A DNA stretch of 64,000 nucleotides from Ctenosaura bakeri (taxonomy: Eukaryota; Chordata; Lepidosauria; Squamata; Iguanidae): contig CAOLHI010000147.1 of assembly GCA_948474755.1 (NCBI GenBank), positions 791,398 to 855,397 of the forward strand, in the 5' to 3' direction. A model generated the notes under the pieces. It saw only the letters and a program-made list of their open reading frames with translations, made no database searches and was not told the DNA's origin. Made by a program: the position numbers and the translations under genes. Position 1 is the first letter of the stretch. Each line of letters opens with the position of its first letter. This document shows positions 11,367-23,545 of this stretch, piece by piece.

Positions 11367-12320
11367 AATAACAGTAATAACAACAGTACTGGGTTGACTA
11401 CTTGGGTAGAGCTTGACCCAACGTGGGTCACAATAGCAATTGCGGGATTAAGAAGTGGTCTGAAAAGGCCAAAGACTATTGATATATGCAAAATCGTTTC
11501 AAAGGAAAGACATGTATCCTTTTTAAGCTGGTCTTCCCATTAAAACAATCTGAATGACTATTCCATTCTTCAGAACTAAATGGTGCAGAACGCCATTTTC
11601 TTCTTGAGTTAGTACGGTAGTATAGGATTAACTACAATACATTTTAAAGACACAAGTCAGTATCTGTCTTCTGTTTTATTTTTAATGCCCCTCAATGTGA
11701 GAGCTGTGAAGCATTTCCCCATACCATCTATGTAAATCTCTTGCTTATTTCAGAGAACAGTGGCAGAAGACTAAAAGAAAAAGGGGGAGAGAAAGAGACT
11801 TTCAGAAACCCATGTAATTTGAACTCGAGTAACTGTTAACCCAAACAGGCTCATTTCCAAATGCATGTGGGTCAAAAGTAATGGCCCTTCTCAGAGCAGC
11901 TGTGAGGGATACTGTTTACTTTCTTTCCTGGCTTAAAAGCATTTGACACTGAGAAGAGATCTGCTGCATCCCAATGTATGCTAATGCCCATCAGAGCAAT
12001 AACTTCTGATGGATTCAACAGTACTCAGCGGATAGGAAAGAACTCCAACTAGGCTTTATTCCAGTAGCCACTGACTTCAGTGTGAAGCCTAAAAGCTGGA
12101 TGAGATCTATCAATCTAGATAATATATTCAGTTCATATTAGATTACAGAACAAATGCTGTAAATTATAAAAAGTTGAATGTTTTCAGACAATAAGTAGCT
12201 TTTCAAAATTACAGGATTGGATCCAATTTGTTACTGCTGTCATTTTGCTACCAGCTAGACAGATATGCTTAGCGATTTTTTTTCTTTTGTTTCACATGCC
12301 AAAATAGTTTTATGGTCCTT
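11367..12320. other. Unassigned intronic sequence
   Basis: No repeat with clear ends. A short run near 12005-12075 resembles a dispersed reptile repeat. No coding evidence. Confidence 0.45.
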
Positions 12321-12321
12321 G

Positions 12322-12382
12322 ATAAATTCGGCTTAGGGTCACTATAAGTCAGAAATGAAGGCACACAACAACATCAACATGG
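12322..12382 (+). mobile_element. SINE 3' tail fragment
   Basis: Only the Bov-B-like tail is present: cttagggtcactataagtca, a short gap, then gaaggcacacaacaacatca. Confidence 0.7.
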
Positions 12383-13134
12383 ACAGCTTACCTTGACTTG
12401 GGATAAAAGATGAGGAACATCATGTGCTGCTTTACATCAAACACCAAAATGTTTAGGAAAAGCACAATTCAATGGCAATGGGATAGGGAGTTTCCAATTT
12501 TCTTTGCAGACTCCTTACAACATCCAAAACCTGCTCCTGAGACCCTCCAGAGAAAGCTAGGGATGGTTCTCAGGCAGCTCTAAGTGAAAAGGAATGGAAT
12601 GGGAGGATGTTCCATTGCTCTGGCCATACCATACAAACCCCACACTGCTTTGTGTTAGGGATAGGGGCACATTTGACCTCTGAAATGCACTTCTGCCCCC
12701 TGTATAAATCAGCGGGGCTTCAACCTCTCCCCTTTGTCTCCTGTCGGTCCTCCAAGGCCTTCCACCTCCCTTATTTTCATTTTTTTTCCAGGCAAACCTT
12801 TCGGCACTTTTCTTGTCCCCAAATAACCCCATAACCCACAAAACCATTTGCTAATATGATAGTTTAGTTCTTCCGCACCCAATCCCCCCCTCCATGTTTT
12901 CAGCTGAATATCAACTGAAAATGGAGACTAAAAGTAATATGATATCATTTGCAGGGTGTCAGACTGTTGTGGCCTAGGGGAATAACACAAGGGTGAAAAC
13001 TGGCCCTTATCCTTTCTGTGCAGTTGTCCATCCCTAATTTAGACCTAAGAGTGTACCATAATTGTATCCTTACATTTCAAACTCAGGGGGATAAGGAACA
13101 GCACTAGAATGGCACTCCTGCTTCTAAACAGCAA
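12383..13134. other. Unassigned intronic sequence
   Basis: Nothing recognised. Two opposite-strand ORFs of 75-96 codons at 12557-12847 overlap each other and have no recognisable motif. Confidence 0.45.
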
Positions 13135-13274
13135 ACTGGTGGCAGGAATCATGCAGTCCTCCAGGTACTGTTGGATTACAGTTCCCATCAGACCTAGCTG
13201 TTATAGCCAAAGGTGAGAATTGCTGGATGTTGCCGTACAACAAAATTTAGAGGGCTGTGTGATTGGCACCACTG
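13135..13274. mobile_element. hAT-like palindromic MITE
   Basis: The left part (ggtggcaggaatcatgcagt) and the reverse complement of the right part (cagtggtgccaatcacacag) form imperfect inverted ends of the CAGTGG type. The interior has gttggattacagttcccatc. About 140 bp, non-coding. Confidence 0.6.
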
Positions 13275-14786
13275 CAAAAGACCATGACATTTTTAAAAAT
13301 GTGTCTTGCTTAGAGACTAAACAACCACCACTTCCTTCTACACAGGCAAACCAGCAGTCACGAGAAAAAGGCAGAAACATAATTGTCCATAATTTTCAAA
13401 ATACTTCATGATATCTCTTTGATATAAGCACTCTCTCTCACACAAATAGCAACTTCCCATTTTAAAAAATGTAGAAGATTCATTGAGCTGCCTAAATAAA
13501 GAAAAACCACATGAGTGAAAAGCATATGGGGATTGACTTGGGGTACTAAACTTCAAGCTGTTCCATTGAATGAGGAAATGATTGCTTTCTTGTATGTTAT
13601 TTCATGAGGTTTCTGTTTGGCCAGTGCTAGGTGTGCCTTAGACCATTAACTTTGGCAATGTGTACATTCAAAGCACTGGGTTTAAGGTTGTATATTATGA
13701 AAGGGATACTATGTAACTGGAATCACTTAGGGCCCCAACAGTGTTTTACAAAAGGGGAAAGGGTGTTGCTGAAAAAAATAATAATGCTCAAGTCTTCCCT
13801 CCACCAGGGCGGTGGAATCTAAGAGCGGCAGGGTTCGGTGAGAATGACCTGGACTGCAAGCACGTTTATGCCCAGCCTGTTTCCTCCTCAGCATCCTCTC
13901 AATGCCACAGGGGCCTGATCTTATTTCATTTACATATGCCACGAAATTTCTCCCAACAGAAGCATACTGCATTACCCGTATGCAGATTTTCAGCCAGGGA
14001 GCTGAACTCGAGGACAACACTCAAGAGAATCAAGTCATGAAGAAAAACATATTTTGTAGACAAGTAAAAAAGAAACAGAGGAACTATAGTGGCATTAATT
14101 TCAGCTACAGGATTCAACAGATTTGTTCACAGAGGGCCATCCAATATGTGCCTGGTGAGCAAGAGGGCTGAACTCCAATTAAAAGCAGATCCAGCCATTT
14201 CTTTTCATTCACTGAATAAGAACAATTCTGGGTAAAGTTCTCCTGTGAATCACAAGTCACATTTTGCTCCACTGGTGTTCTCCATTATATGAAGAACTGA
14301 AAATCAAGTCTGATATCCTGGCCAGCTGATGCTGAAGCCCTCCTTAACAGACACTGCCAATTATCCCAAGCTTGGCTAAATCATATGCAATGTTCTTTTG
14401 ATAGATGTCCATTCTGCTAAAACTAACAGTTCTCAGTCCCTTCTGATTTGTCAAGATTCCAGTGCATGCAATAGAAAACCTAAAGAAGGCTACTAAGTAT
14501 CCTGCTATTCCTTCTGGAATAAATTTCAAGAGAAGTGAATTACTGAACAGAACGATTTAAGAGGAGAAATGTGTTTCTCATTCTGAATATATAATACCAA
14601 AAAAACTGGGATGTTTGGACAGCAGGATTAGCCTCCTATACCCTGCTACTGCTCAACGCCATCTCCTGGAACAGTGATTTATACAGCAAGTGTCAGGAAG
14701 TTCATTATCTCAAAAGATGAAGTACAGGCTGCTTAACAGAGGCCTACCCCAGGGCATGAAACAATGGCTAAAAAGGGGAGGAAGAC
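13275..14786. other. Unassigned intronic sequence
   Basis: 13800-14000 is GC-balanced and unique-looking, with gatcttatttcatttacata in its centre. It could hold a conserved non-coding element, but nothing in the sequence proves that. No splice-flanked open segment was recognised. Confidence 0.4.
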
Positions 14787-14802
14787 CAGAAGAAAAAGAA
14801 AA

Positions 14803-14853
14803 AAGAAGAAGAAGAAGAAGAAGAAGAAGAAGAAGAAGAAGAAGAAGAAGAAG
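14803..14853. repeat. (AAG)17 microsatellite in a polypurine tract
   Basis: Seventeen uninterrupted AAG units, with impure purine sequence on both sides from about 14787 to 14866. It explains the poly-Arg and poly-Ser/Leu frames on either strand. Confidence 0.97.
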
Positions 14854-14866
14854 GAGAAGGGAGAGT

Positions 14867-15452
14867 AGGGAAGCTAAACTGAAATGAAAAGCACAAAGAT
14901 GCAAAGAGGTAGAGGGAAAAGGTTAAAAAGATGGCAGTGAGGTAGTCAAAAAAAGAACTTGCTGCAACTTTTCTTTCTCTCTTAAACACACATGAAACAG
15001 AGGGGTGCTATTCTATGACACTCATCTTGCATTTGAAATCAGTAATTGGTGCAAAGAAGAACACTATCTGAAACTGGAAATATAATATATACGCATGTAA
15101 GTTAACAAAGCCTCTTATAAAGAAGCTCCTTTTTACAAACTCTTTTTATGCCTGCAAAGCCTTCCCATTTCTTCCTTGTCCTCTATCTATCCGCAAGGAG
15201 GTTTTCTGGTGTGTTTTTTTTTTTTTTAAAGCAGCATGGTGAAGGAGTGCGGGAGAAACACATACTTTCACTGCCATGTTGCAGCAGTATGTCTTGGGCT
15301 GAGAAAGAAAGGAATTCTCCTATTGTAGCTGTGCATGTCTGCCTGCAACAGGCAAGGTAAATATCAGCTGCTTCCACCAGTCACATAGAGATGGGTGTGT
15401 GGGGGTGTAGTTTCCCCAGGCGGCAATGTTGTTGGGATGTCCTGGCCTGTAG
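14867..15452. other. Unassigned intronic sequence
   Basis: A T13 run lies at about 15215-15228. No coding segment or repeat with ends is recognised. Confidence 0.45.
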
Positions 15453-15595
15453 CCATGCCCCCACACACCCTGGCCACACCCCTGCATGCCCCAGTCATGC
15501 CCCCACACACCACAGCCACACCTCCACGCACTGCAGCCATGCCTCTATGCATCGCAGCCATACCCCACATCGCAGCCATACCCCACACGCTGTAG
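15453..15595. repeat. Minisatellite, about 21-bp unit, seven copies
   Basis: Tandem units of 18-22 bases with consensus near ccatgcctccacgcaccgcag. Starts fall at about 15453, 15474, 15496, 15516, 15537, 15558 and 15576. Units differ at several positions, mostly C/T and G/A. The C-rich strand is the plus strand. Confidence 0.9.
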
Positions 15596-16621
15596 CCCCT
15601 TCCCCTCTCACCCCCCCTCCACACACTCCAAGCTCCACCACTGGCCTCCATAATGCCTTACTGATCATGTGTGCACAGCAAAAATGAGAAAAGAAAAAAG
15701 CATATTAGCCTCTCTCACCAGCTCCCCCCAGCATGTTGTAAAAGCACAGACCCTAACACCAAAATGGGAATTGTAAGAAGAGTGGTGAAAGCTGCCTAGA
15801 AAATATTACCCCTTGATGCATTTTGGAAGAAGCTTTCAAATCTTTTGTAGCTGGTTCCAAATGTTTTTGTTTACTTATGCAAGGATTACTTAATCTAGTT
15901 GTTTCCTTTCACATGTGCATATGGGTAAAATGTTTGGGGGGATTGAAAAAAAATTCACTGAAACATGTTGAACTGCTCTTCTTTTCTGTGATGTGAGAAT
16001 CTAGCTTTATTCTTTTCATGTTATTTCTGCTGCTGGTATCAAATAAGTAATGCTCAGAAATACATCTAGTTCATTAACTTAGGTATATCTATACAGGCCA
16101 GAAGCCTGTTCACCTCAAATAGTTGCATAAGTTCTCTTATACATGCATTGTACTTTTTTTTGGCTGTTGTGCCATAAGCATATTCAGTTCCAGGTTATGT
16201 AAGTGGAGTTCCACAACTATAACCATTTTATATGGGCCTAAATCCTATTCTTAGTCCCAAATGGAATAAAACAATCGAATCGACTGGATTTAACTATGTG
16301 TGCACTCGTCATTCAAGAACCCATTGAATGTGTACTCTAACATAATTCCAGCCAGCCAGCTGCATATTCTTGGATGGTGTGTAATTATTCACTGGTGCTT
16401 TCAAGGTAGCACTTTATTCTCTATCATTGTAAAAATGATTGTTGTGCAATCTCTATTAAGCAATAGGACAATAAGCAGGCACACTGGCAGATAAGTGATT
16501 AGTTGCACAATGCTGGTATTCAGCAGGTGAGTAGCACAATCACTGTGTAGCTACATCAGTACAGATCTATGATGTATGATCTCAGCCATCATCACAATGA
16601 CTGTCAGACACTGACAGTCTT
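15596..16621. other. Unassigned intronic sequence
   Basis: C-rich just after the minisatellite, then AT-rich unique sequence. No feature recognised. Confidence 0.45.
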
Positions 16622-16998
16622 GTTGTTCTTGCTCTGTGCCTTCAAGTTGTTTCTGACCTATGGCGACCCTAAGACCACCCTACCATGAGGTTTTCTGGCA
16701 GCTAAGGCCGTTTCCACACTACTGTTATAGTGCATTATTCCACTTTCAACATCCCACAGAATCCTGGAGTTTCCAGTGTAGGGAGAGGCCTCAAGGCTTT
16801 GAAGCCTCTCCCTAAACTGCAAACCCCAGGATTCTGTAGCATGTTGAACGTGGAATAATAGCACTATAACAGTCAAGTGCAGAAATGGCCTAAGAGTGTG
16901 TAACACACCCAAGGTCACCCAGTGGGTTTCCATGGCTTAGTGGGGAATCAAGCTGTGGTCTTCAGGGCCACAGTCCAACGCTCAAACCACTATATTAT
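16622..16998 (-). mobile_element. Sauria-type SINE split by a MITE
   Basis: The tail end (ctgtgccttcaagttgtttc) and the head end (tccaacgctcaaaccactat) are at the expected sides for a minus-strand SINE. A 185-bp MITE sits between them at 16706-16890. Removing the MITE and one TAA restores the normal SINE line ggcagctaagagtgtgtaac. Confidence 0.9.
16706..16890. mobile_element. Palindromic MITE, PIF/Harbinger-like, inserted in a SINE
   Basis: Ends are ggccgtttccacact and the inverted gtgcagaaatggcc. Arms run inward through ttatagtgcattattccact and its complement for most of the length. TAA stands on both sides (16703-16705 and 16891-16893). Because the host SINE is known from sister copies, the 3-bp TAA duplication is secure and fits the TWA preference of Harbinger elements. 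Non-coding. Confidence 0.88.
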
Positions 16999-19635
16999 AT
17001 TATCCTTCATGAATTTATTTTGTCTGCTTTTAAAGCCATCCATGTTGGTAGCTATCACTCTATCTTGTGGGAGTGAATTCTATTTTGCCTACATACAGTG
17101 GTGGGAGTGAAGGCAATACTTCTTTTTATCTGTCCTGAATCTTCCATCAGTTAGCTTCAGTGGATGACTCTAGGCTCTGCTACTTTGAAAGAGGGAATAA
17201 AGTCCACTTTTTCAACGTCACACATAAATTTATACACTATTAGATTTGCCCATCACTTCCCTACCTCTGGTAGGCTAAAGAGTCCCAGACACTGATTCAT
17301 TCAGGCTTGGTCTCCTACCCCTTTTTAGATCCCATACCACTGAGCAGAGCTGTATTTTATACAGCATCAGTTCTTCTGTCACTTTCACAAGGCCACAAAT
17401 AGAAATCCCTCTTCTTTCCTCTCCTTCCACCTCTTTTGAATATCCAAAAAGTTGCCACCTAGGCAGCTGTATTTATTTCTGAGATGCTATGCTTCAGAAC
17501 TGGTATCCCAATTCAGCTGGTATGCGTCAATCAGCAGAGTCTGGGATGCGGCTACGCTCAGGCTATGATTGCTAAAGTTATCTTTGCACCCAGAAAGGAT
17601 AAAAAAAAAAAAAATCTCTTTGTCAAGTGAAAGCTTAGATCTAGGAGAATGCAACCAAATCCATCTGTTTGCCCTAATTCTGCAATCCTGCCCCTATCCC
17701 TGTGTAACAGAGAAAGAGCATCAGTGTCTCCAGTTATCATGTAAATTTTTCAAAAAATTCCTTTTCAGTTTTAAAAAGACAAGAATATTAAGTCTGTCCT
17801 ATTTTTTAAAGTGGATTCCACATTCCAATTCAATTGGAGATGTTTTTCATGCTTGAAGACGGTGGCAAATGGATAAAATATTGCACAGCATAAATTTGTT
17901 TAAAGTAAAAAATGTTCTTGGTAATGTGGAGGGATTGCTTTAAAAGATATAACTATTAAGCAAATATATTCTCAAGAGCTGTATGAAAACTGGTTTTGTA
18001 GCACATTCTCTGGTGCCTCGTTCTCAAATATGTAGCTTACCTGCTGTTTTCCATGTCCTGAACTTAATTATTTCCTTTTTAATTATCATACTGCAAACAA
18101 GGATTCTTGTTTCTTCCCTCCCTTCCTCTCCCTCAGGAATGCTCTGCAAAATTATTTCACACATGCTGAAAATTAAGGACAAGAAAGGTAATATGGAAAA
18201 AAAATTGCAGAAGTTTCCCTCTCTTCTCCATTCTGAAAATCAGTCATAAATACCAGAACAATTAGTGAAACAACTAATAGACATTTCACACTTTATAATC
18301 TAAATCCAATTGCTACTGCCAAGTATGGCAGACCCAGGGAATTAATGGGATTTACATAAGTTTTGCCTTACCATTCAGTAATTGTACTGGCTTTCCGCCA
18401 ATTTTTGTTGTTGTTTGGCATACACTATCTTGCCACCCAATTATAGCTCTATGACTTCCAGAGCAACATGCTATGTGATCCTGAAATTTGCAGCTTAGAG
18501 AGGGTTATCTAGAAGTCTCAGACAGAGAGCTCTAGTGCCTTCCAAACTAAAAACTTCAAGCTTCATAAGATGTTCCTGTGACAGTCCAAGTGGAATCATA
18601 ATACTATAACTCATAAGTGTAGCAAACAGGTATCTGAAAACACCTGAATTATACATGTATGCTCATAAGAGAGCTACTATTTTTTGTGGCTCTCTATTCA
18701 GGGTTTTGCTACTGTGCCATGTGTGAAATGACCTTAAACCAATGGTTCTTGGAAACAATGCAGTTGCATTTATGAGACAATGACACCATTTTCATCCATT
18801 ACAGGGCCATGAATGCACAGCCAGTCCTTATATGAGCTCAACTACAGTCATTATGTCAGTGCTATAACAAGCTTTCTTTGGTAGGTGGTCTTGTCACATA
18901 ACAGAATAACCAGCAGTTTCACATACCACAACTTATAAGCCATTAATTCTGCCCAAAAGGTCAATGTAGGGCCAGTCCTATCATTAGCCAGAGTGAGGTG
19001 ACTTCCTAAAGGTAGCAAATTTGAGGTGTCATGAAATAGCAGCAAATTCGTAGTTATCCTATTTACTTTTATTATATTTTTACCACCAGGGATGAGGGCT
19101 TTATGGGATTTTCTGCCTTGTGTGCCAAAATAACTTGGCTTGCTTTAGGTACTACACACTTTGACTTGGAGAGGGAGGAAATGCCATTGACTGTCTTGGG
19201 CCAGCTCTGTCTCAATGTACCATAGTGTCTATGGAGTATAAGAAAGCCAAAACATAGATAAGTACTGTTATTTTCACAGTCAGAACCTTTTACCTACTTA
19301 CACTTTCCCTAAATAGGTCACAATTTCCTTAGGTTTACACTTTTTTACCTTTGAGCATTCTGCCATCTTGTAGGCAATAACGAAAGACCAGACCTGGCTG
19401 GAAATTGGAGTAATGTCACAGGAGGCTGTGGTAACAAGATCAATTACCACTGATCCAGGTTGTTTAAAACCAGAAATATTTCTGTTCTAAAACAAGGCAA
19501 CTGGAGATGTAAGCTATCAGGCCAAAAGTGAAATAACTTGTTTCCCAAAAGAATTCTCAGGTGGGGAAAAGGACTGTTCCATATGGGTTAGTTTGTCCAG
19601 TGAGCCATTCTAGCTGCTAGTAGGCCTTCCTATTA
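16999..19635. other. Unassigned intronic sequence
   Basis: Unique-looking and AT-rich. An A-run lies at 17600-17613. A trace of the palindromic MITE arm (ggaatcataatactataact) lies near 18593. A donor-like cttacctgctg on the minus strand near 18038 has a short open segment before it but no recognisable protein. Confidence 0.45.
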
Positions 19636-19912
19636 CAGTGACTCCTCACTTTTGCAAGAGTTCGTGGCACACAACTCTTGTGAAAATGGGGAAAAAGTGC
19701 AAGTAACTTCCCCCCGCACTCCCCCTCTCATTCCTTTTTATTGCTCCCCACTCCCATTCCCTTGCCTTTTGTCTGGGTGTGCTTGAATTCCTTCTCTATA
19801 CCCAGCATAAGGAAAGAGAATGGAAGGAGGGGAATTGGGATGGAGGCACATGTATGTTGTGCAAGTAATCAAATTCACGAAGGTCAAACCTGCGAATGTG
19901 GAGGCAGGACTT
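19636..19912. mobile_element. Tigger/pogo-like MITE, second family
   Basis: Left end cagtgactcctcacttttgc after TA (19634-19635). The right end has the run from aaacctgcgaatgtggaggc to a decayed gacttta, with TA at 19913-19914. The arms resemble those of 57046-57638 (gcaaataatcaagtttgcaa there, gcaagtaatcaaattcacga here). 277 bp. Confidence 0.75.
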
Positions 19913-19914
19913 TA

Positions 19915-20837
19915 CTTCCAAACTCTACAGAGCATCACCATGAACATTACTATGAAAAATTATTCTCTTTCTTTCTCTCTTGAACAGATGTTCCTTCTGC
20001 TGCTAGTCTGAGAATCTTGCCTCTTGTCCAACAGAGAAGCTCACCCCCAACAGTGGCCTTAAAAGGGCCTAATACAAAAGTGTGAAAAATATCAGTATCA
20101 AGGAAGAAGGCTAGCTGCTGGCTTGTACAGTGGTAAAGCAATCAAACCATCAGGCTAGGGGAAAAAAAGATTCTGCTGTGGTTTGTTTTGCCAAAGGTAA
20201 TACAGAACAAGCTCAGCAATTCAATAACAGCCTTAATAATTAGGACTGGGATTTCCGTAGGTGTTAGAAGACTGAATTTCCTTCAGCTCTCTCCTGAGCA
20301 ATCTAAAACATAACATAGACTTTTTTTTCCTGTGACTCTCTAGCCAACTAGGCATGTATTTCTGAAGCTTGATTAGGAGGAGGAGGGTGGGAATCCAGTT
20401 CTGGTGTATACTTGATATAGTAATATCTTCGTTTTTTAAAAGCACATTATTTTGCTCCTAATTCACTGATGGAATCAGATCTAGGAATAGAGTCCCATAT
20501 TTCAATATGGAATTCAAAATCTTTCTTCCCACAGAATCCAGACATGTTTTATGAATGATAGGTAGCCTAATTGCAAGCTGAAAGATTACTAAAGGCACTG
20601 AAAGCTTCTAAACTTGGAGGGGGGAGTCTATTGAATAGTGGGGTGGTATCTATTTCCTTTCTTCTTCATCTATTCCCAAGAAAAAAGACAAGGTCTTTAC
20701 GTAGCGTTCATTTACAGTATATTATAAACAACACCTTTAAAAATGTTTTATAGTAGCTCTTGTAATATGATTCACTGCAACTTTCAATTTCAAACCATCA
20801 ACAATTTAAAGATAGACAGACAGACAAACAGACCGAC
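19915..20837. other. Unassigned intronic sequence
   Basis: No repeat with defined ends and no coding segment recognised. Confidence 0.45.
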
Positions 20838-21020
20838 AATGTAGTGTAGTGGCTTGAGCACTGGACTATGAACCTGGGGACCAGGATTCAATTCCCCACA
20901 TGGGTATGGAAACCCACAGGATGACGTTGTGTGTCACACAATCTCAGTCCCCAAAATCCCCATGATTGGTTTGTCTTAGGGTCACCATAAGCTGGAAATA
21001 ACTTGAAGGCATACAACAAT
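20838..21020 (+). mobile_element. Sauria-type SINE ending in a GATA/GAGA/GACA microsatellite
   Basis: Head with tgtagtgtagtggcttgagc and box B gattcaattcccc. Tail gtcaccataagctggaaata followed by acttgaaggcatacaacaat. It runs straight into a tetranucleotide array. The middle part is shortened. Confidence 0.85.
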
Positions 21021-21021
21021 T

Positions 21022-21079
<58 letters not shown>

Positions 21080-21088
21080 TGACCGACC
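21021..21088. repeat. Compound microsatellite (GATA)n-(GA)n-(GACA)n
   Basis: GATA units from 21022, GA units to about 21051, then (gaca)n to about 21080. It grew directly from the 3' end of the SINE at 20838-21020. Confidence 0.93.
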
Positions 21089-22435
21089 TTTTGGTGGCTA
21101 GGTACTGCTTTTTTCTCTCCACAGAAGTCTTTTTTCATACATAAGTAACTCAAAATTTGAAATATGGTAGGTTTTGTTTCTTTTGCAAAAGCCTTTTGAA
21201 AACTCTTTAGAATTACAGCCTTAGCAGCTACAACAGTAATCTTTTTTGAAAATTTTAGGAAACCTTCATTTGTGATATTTGTCAGGAGCTGCAACAACTA
21301 AGGAAATAAGAAGGACCTGGGAAGTCAAACGTCATAAATGGTTACTAATCCTGATGAATGTGGACTGCTCCCAGTATTGGAAGCAGTATACTGGGGGCCA
21401 AGAACAGAAAAGTTCTATTGCACTCTTGTTGTGGTGTACGGGGGGGGGGGCAGGCTTAACAGAGGCATGATCTGGTTGACCAGTGTGTGAACAGAATGTT
21501 CAGCCAAACAAGGCTTTACTCTGACCTAGCTTTGCATGTTTTGATGACTGATGGATTATGTTCAGCTGAATTGTTCATATGCTCAGCAAGCTTACATTTA
21601 CCTGCTATACCTTGTCACATGCTAAAGGGCACACTCACTGGAGAAAAAGGTATCAGGACAAGACAACTTATTCACCTGTCATTCCACAGGACATACGTAT
21701 CATTTTTCTGAACCTTACCAGTCTTTTAAGAAGACAGAGCATTTCTTCCAATTTATTCCATGTTACCCACTTTGAGAGGACAAGTACAAAACAATGCACA
21801 GAAAATTTAGCTGTTCTTCTTCTGTTTTTTTTTCCTGAGCAATTCATGTAAGTTCCCTTTTGCTTTGTGAAGAAGAAAGACTTCTTGGTTTCCTCAGCTT
21901 TCTTTTATTTTCTTTTGTGAAACTTAATGGTTTTAAGCTAAGTGAACCGGAGAAACAAGGGGGCAGGTGAAAGAAGATCCCACTCCATTGCCAAACAGGA
22001 TAGAGATAATATGGGAGGGGTCCACTTTCCGTAATGTTCAAGGGCATTCTAGGTTCTACACAAAGAAGTCAAACAGAATTGCTAAGCAATTAGCCCTATT
22101 CATTCAAAAGTATCCAGTTGTCTGTAACTTTAAGCTTTCTACAATAATTACCAAAAAAAAAAAGGGGGGGGAGGCTTCCCCTCACCCCCAAGCAAACAAA
22201 TGGTAAGAGATAAAGATGTTTGCAAAGAGAGACCAGCTGCTTAGTTCATTGATATTTGGAGCAATGAAAGCTGGTACACACATGGCAAAATTATTATGGA
22301 AATATCACTGCTCTGGTTAGCAAATTACACACATCTGTCAAAATCTACAGGGTGGAAGAAAACCTCATTTTCCTTCTGTGCTGCACCAGAAGGACAGCTT
22401 TACAGCAACTGAACAAGCTGAAGAAACTACAAGCA
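21089..22435. other. Unassigned intronic sequence
   Basis: A G10 run lies at 21440-21449. An A-run next to a G-run lies at 22153-22171. No gene or defined repeat recognised. Confidence 0.45.
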
Positions 22436-22565
22436 GAACACTTTCAGTTTACCTTTTTAGACTACAACTCCCTGAATCCCTGAGTCTGAATGACCCGCGG
22501 CCATGCTGACTAGAGGATTCTGGGAATTCTTGACCAGGTGATCATGGAGAACCAAGCATTTTCTA
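22436..22565. repeat. Palindromic MITE remnant
   Basis: Contains tagactacaactccctgaat and, further on, gaggattctgggaattcttg. These are opposing arms of the family that also appears at 31706 and 47040. Ends unclear. Confidence 0.5.
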
Positions 22566-22689
22566 CTTCAGCTTTATAACTTCCCCCTTGGAAGGAAGGT
22601 CTCAGCCAATCCTATCAATTTTCTCTTTATTCTTAGGCAGCAATAGGTAAGTTTCCAGCTGCTGGTCTTGAAGCCTACATATGACCAGT

Positions 22690-22895
22690 CCTAATTGAGA
22701 GCCAGAATTGGGAGACCAGCATTTGAATCTCCACTTGGCAATGGAAATCCTCTTGAGTTAGCTTGGATAAGTCACACTCTCTCAGCCTCAGAGGAAGGCA
22801 AGGGCAAAAACCCCTCTGAACAAATTCTGCCAAGAAAACCCCATGATAGGTACACCTTAGGGTTGCCATAAGTCAGAAATGGCTTGAAGGCTAGG
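22690..22895 (+). mobile_element. Sauria-type SINE with shortened head
   Basis: The tRNA-like head is partly deleted (cattgagccag-type start lost). The middle (cacactctctcagcctcaga, gaaggcaagggcaaaaaccc) and tail (ggttgccataagtcagaaat) are well kept. This is one of the best copies here of the middle region. Confidence 0.85.
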
Positions 22896-23001
22896 TGTCT
22901 AAATTATACTACAATGTGTTAACTATCTTGTTTGCCCTTTTTTGTCAGAGAGTAGCGGTATAAATAAATAAGCTGTTCAGCTTCCTGGAAGCAAATGAGC
23001 A

Positions 23002-23312
23002 GTCAGTGTGTTGCAGTGGTCTGAACGGTGGATCAGAAGGCTCGAAATCAGGATCCAAATTCCTTCCTGTCTATGGAAACTCACTGACTCACCTTGGGCA
23101 AGCCACACTCAGTCTTAGAGGATGGCAACGGCAATCTTCCTTTGAATGAACCATGGCAGTAAAAACCCCATTCTAGGGTCGATCTAGGCTCGATCTAGGC
23201 TGGCTACATGTCAGAAATGACTTAAAGGCACACACACACACACACACACACAACAAAACAAAAAACAAAACAAAAAACCCAACAACAACAAAACAACAAC
23301 AACCCACCACCC
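23002..23312 (+). mobile_element. Sauria-type SINE with long AC/ACAA-rich tail
   Basis: Head tcagtgtgttgcagtggtct and middle gatggcaacggcaatcttcc. A short tandem copy of gatctaggct lies at 23181-23200. The tail tacatgtcagaaatgactta leads into an AC run and then an A/C-rich ACAA tract up to about 23312. Confidence 0.82.
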
Positions 23313-23412
23313 AGCATTGTTACAAATAGTCTGTTTTTTCCGATGTATCTGCAAAATAAGGAAATTTCCTCCCTCCCCCCATTATTCCTTCTTCCCCGAA
23401 TTATCCATTATA

Positions 23413-23545
23413 GCAGTGGGAATTGTGCAGCCCTCCAAATGCTGCTGAACTGAAACTCCTAGCACTTTCCACCATTGGTTATGCAGGGCTGCTGGATGTC
23501 ACAGTCCAACCACATCTCAAAGGCCACATGGTTCCCACTTCATCA
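23413..23545. mobile_element. hAT-like palindromic MITE
   Basis: Left end cagtgggaattgtgcagccc. Reverse complement of the right end agtgggaaccatgtggcc. Arms continue through ctccaaatgctgctgaactg. Non-coding, about 130 bp. Confidence 0.65.

Noticed and set aside
14690..14989. Arg-rich and Ser-rich frames on both strands
   Set aside because: Produced by the (AAG)17 tract.
15364..15687. Gly/Met-rich and His/Pro-rich frames
   Set aside because: Produced by the 21-bp minisatellite.
18035..18095. Possible minus-strand exon with gtaag donor
   Set aside because: A short open segment ends at a good donor, but its peptide matches no part of ATP8A2 or any other protein I know.
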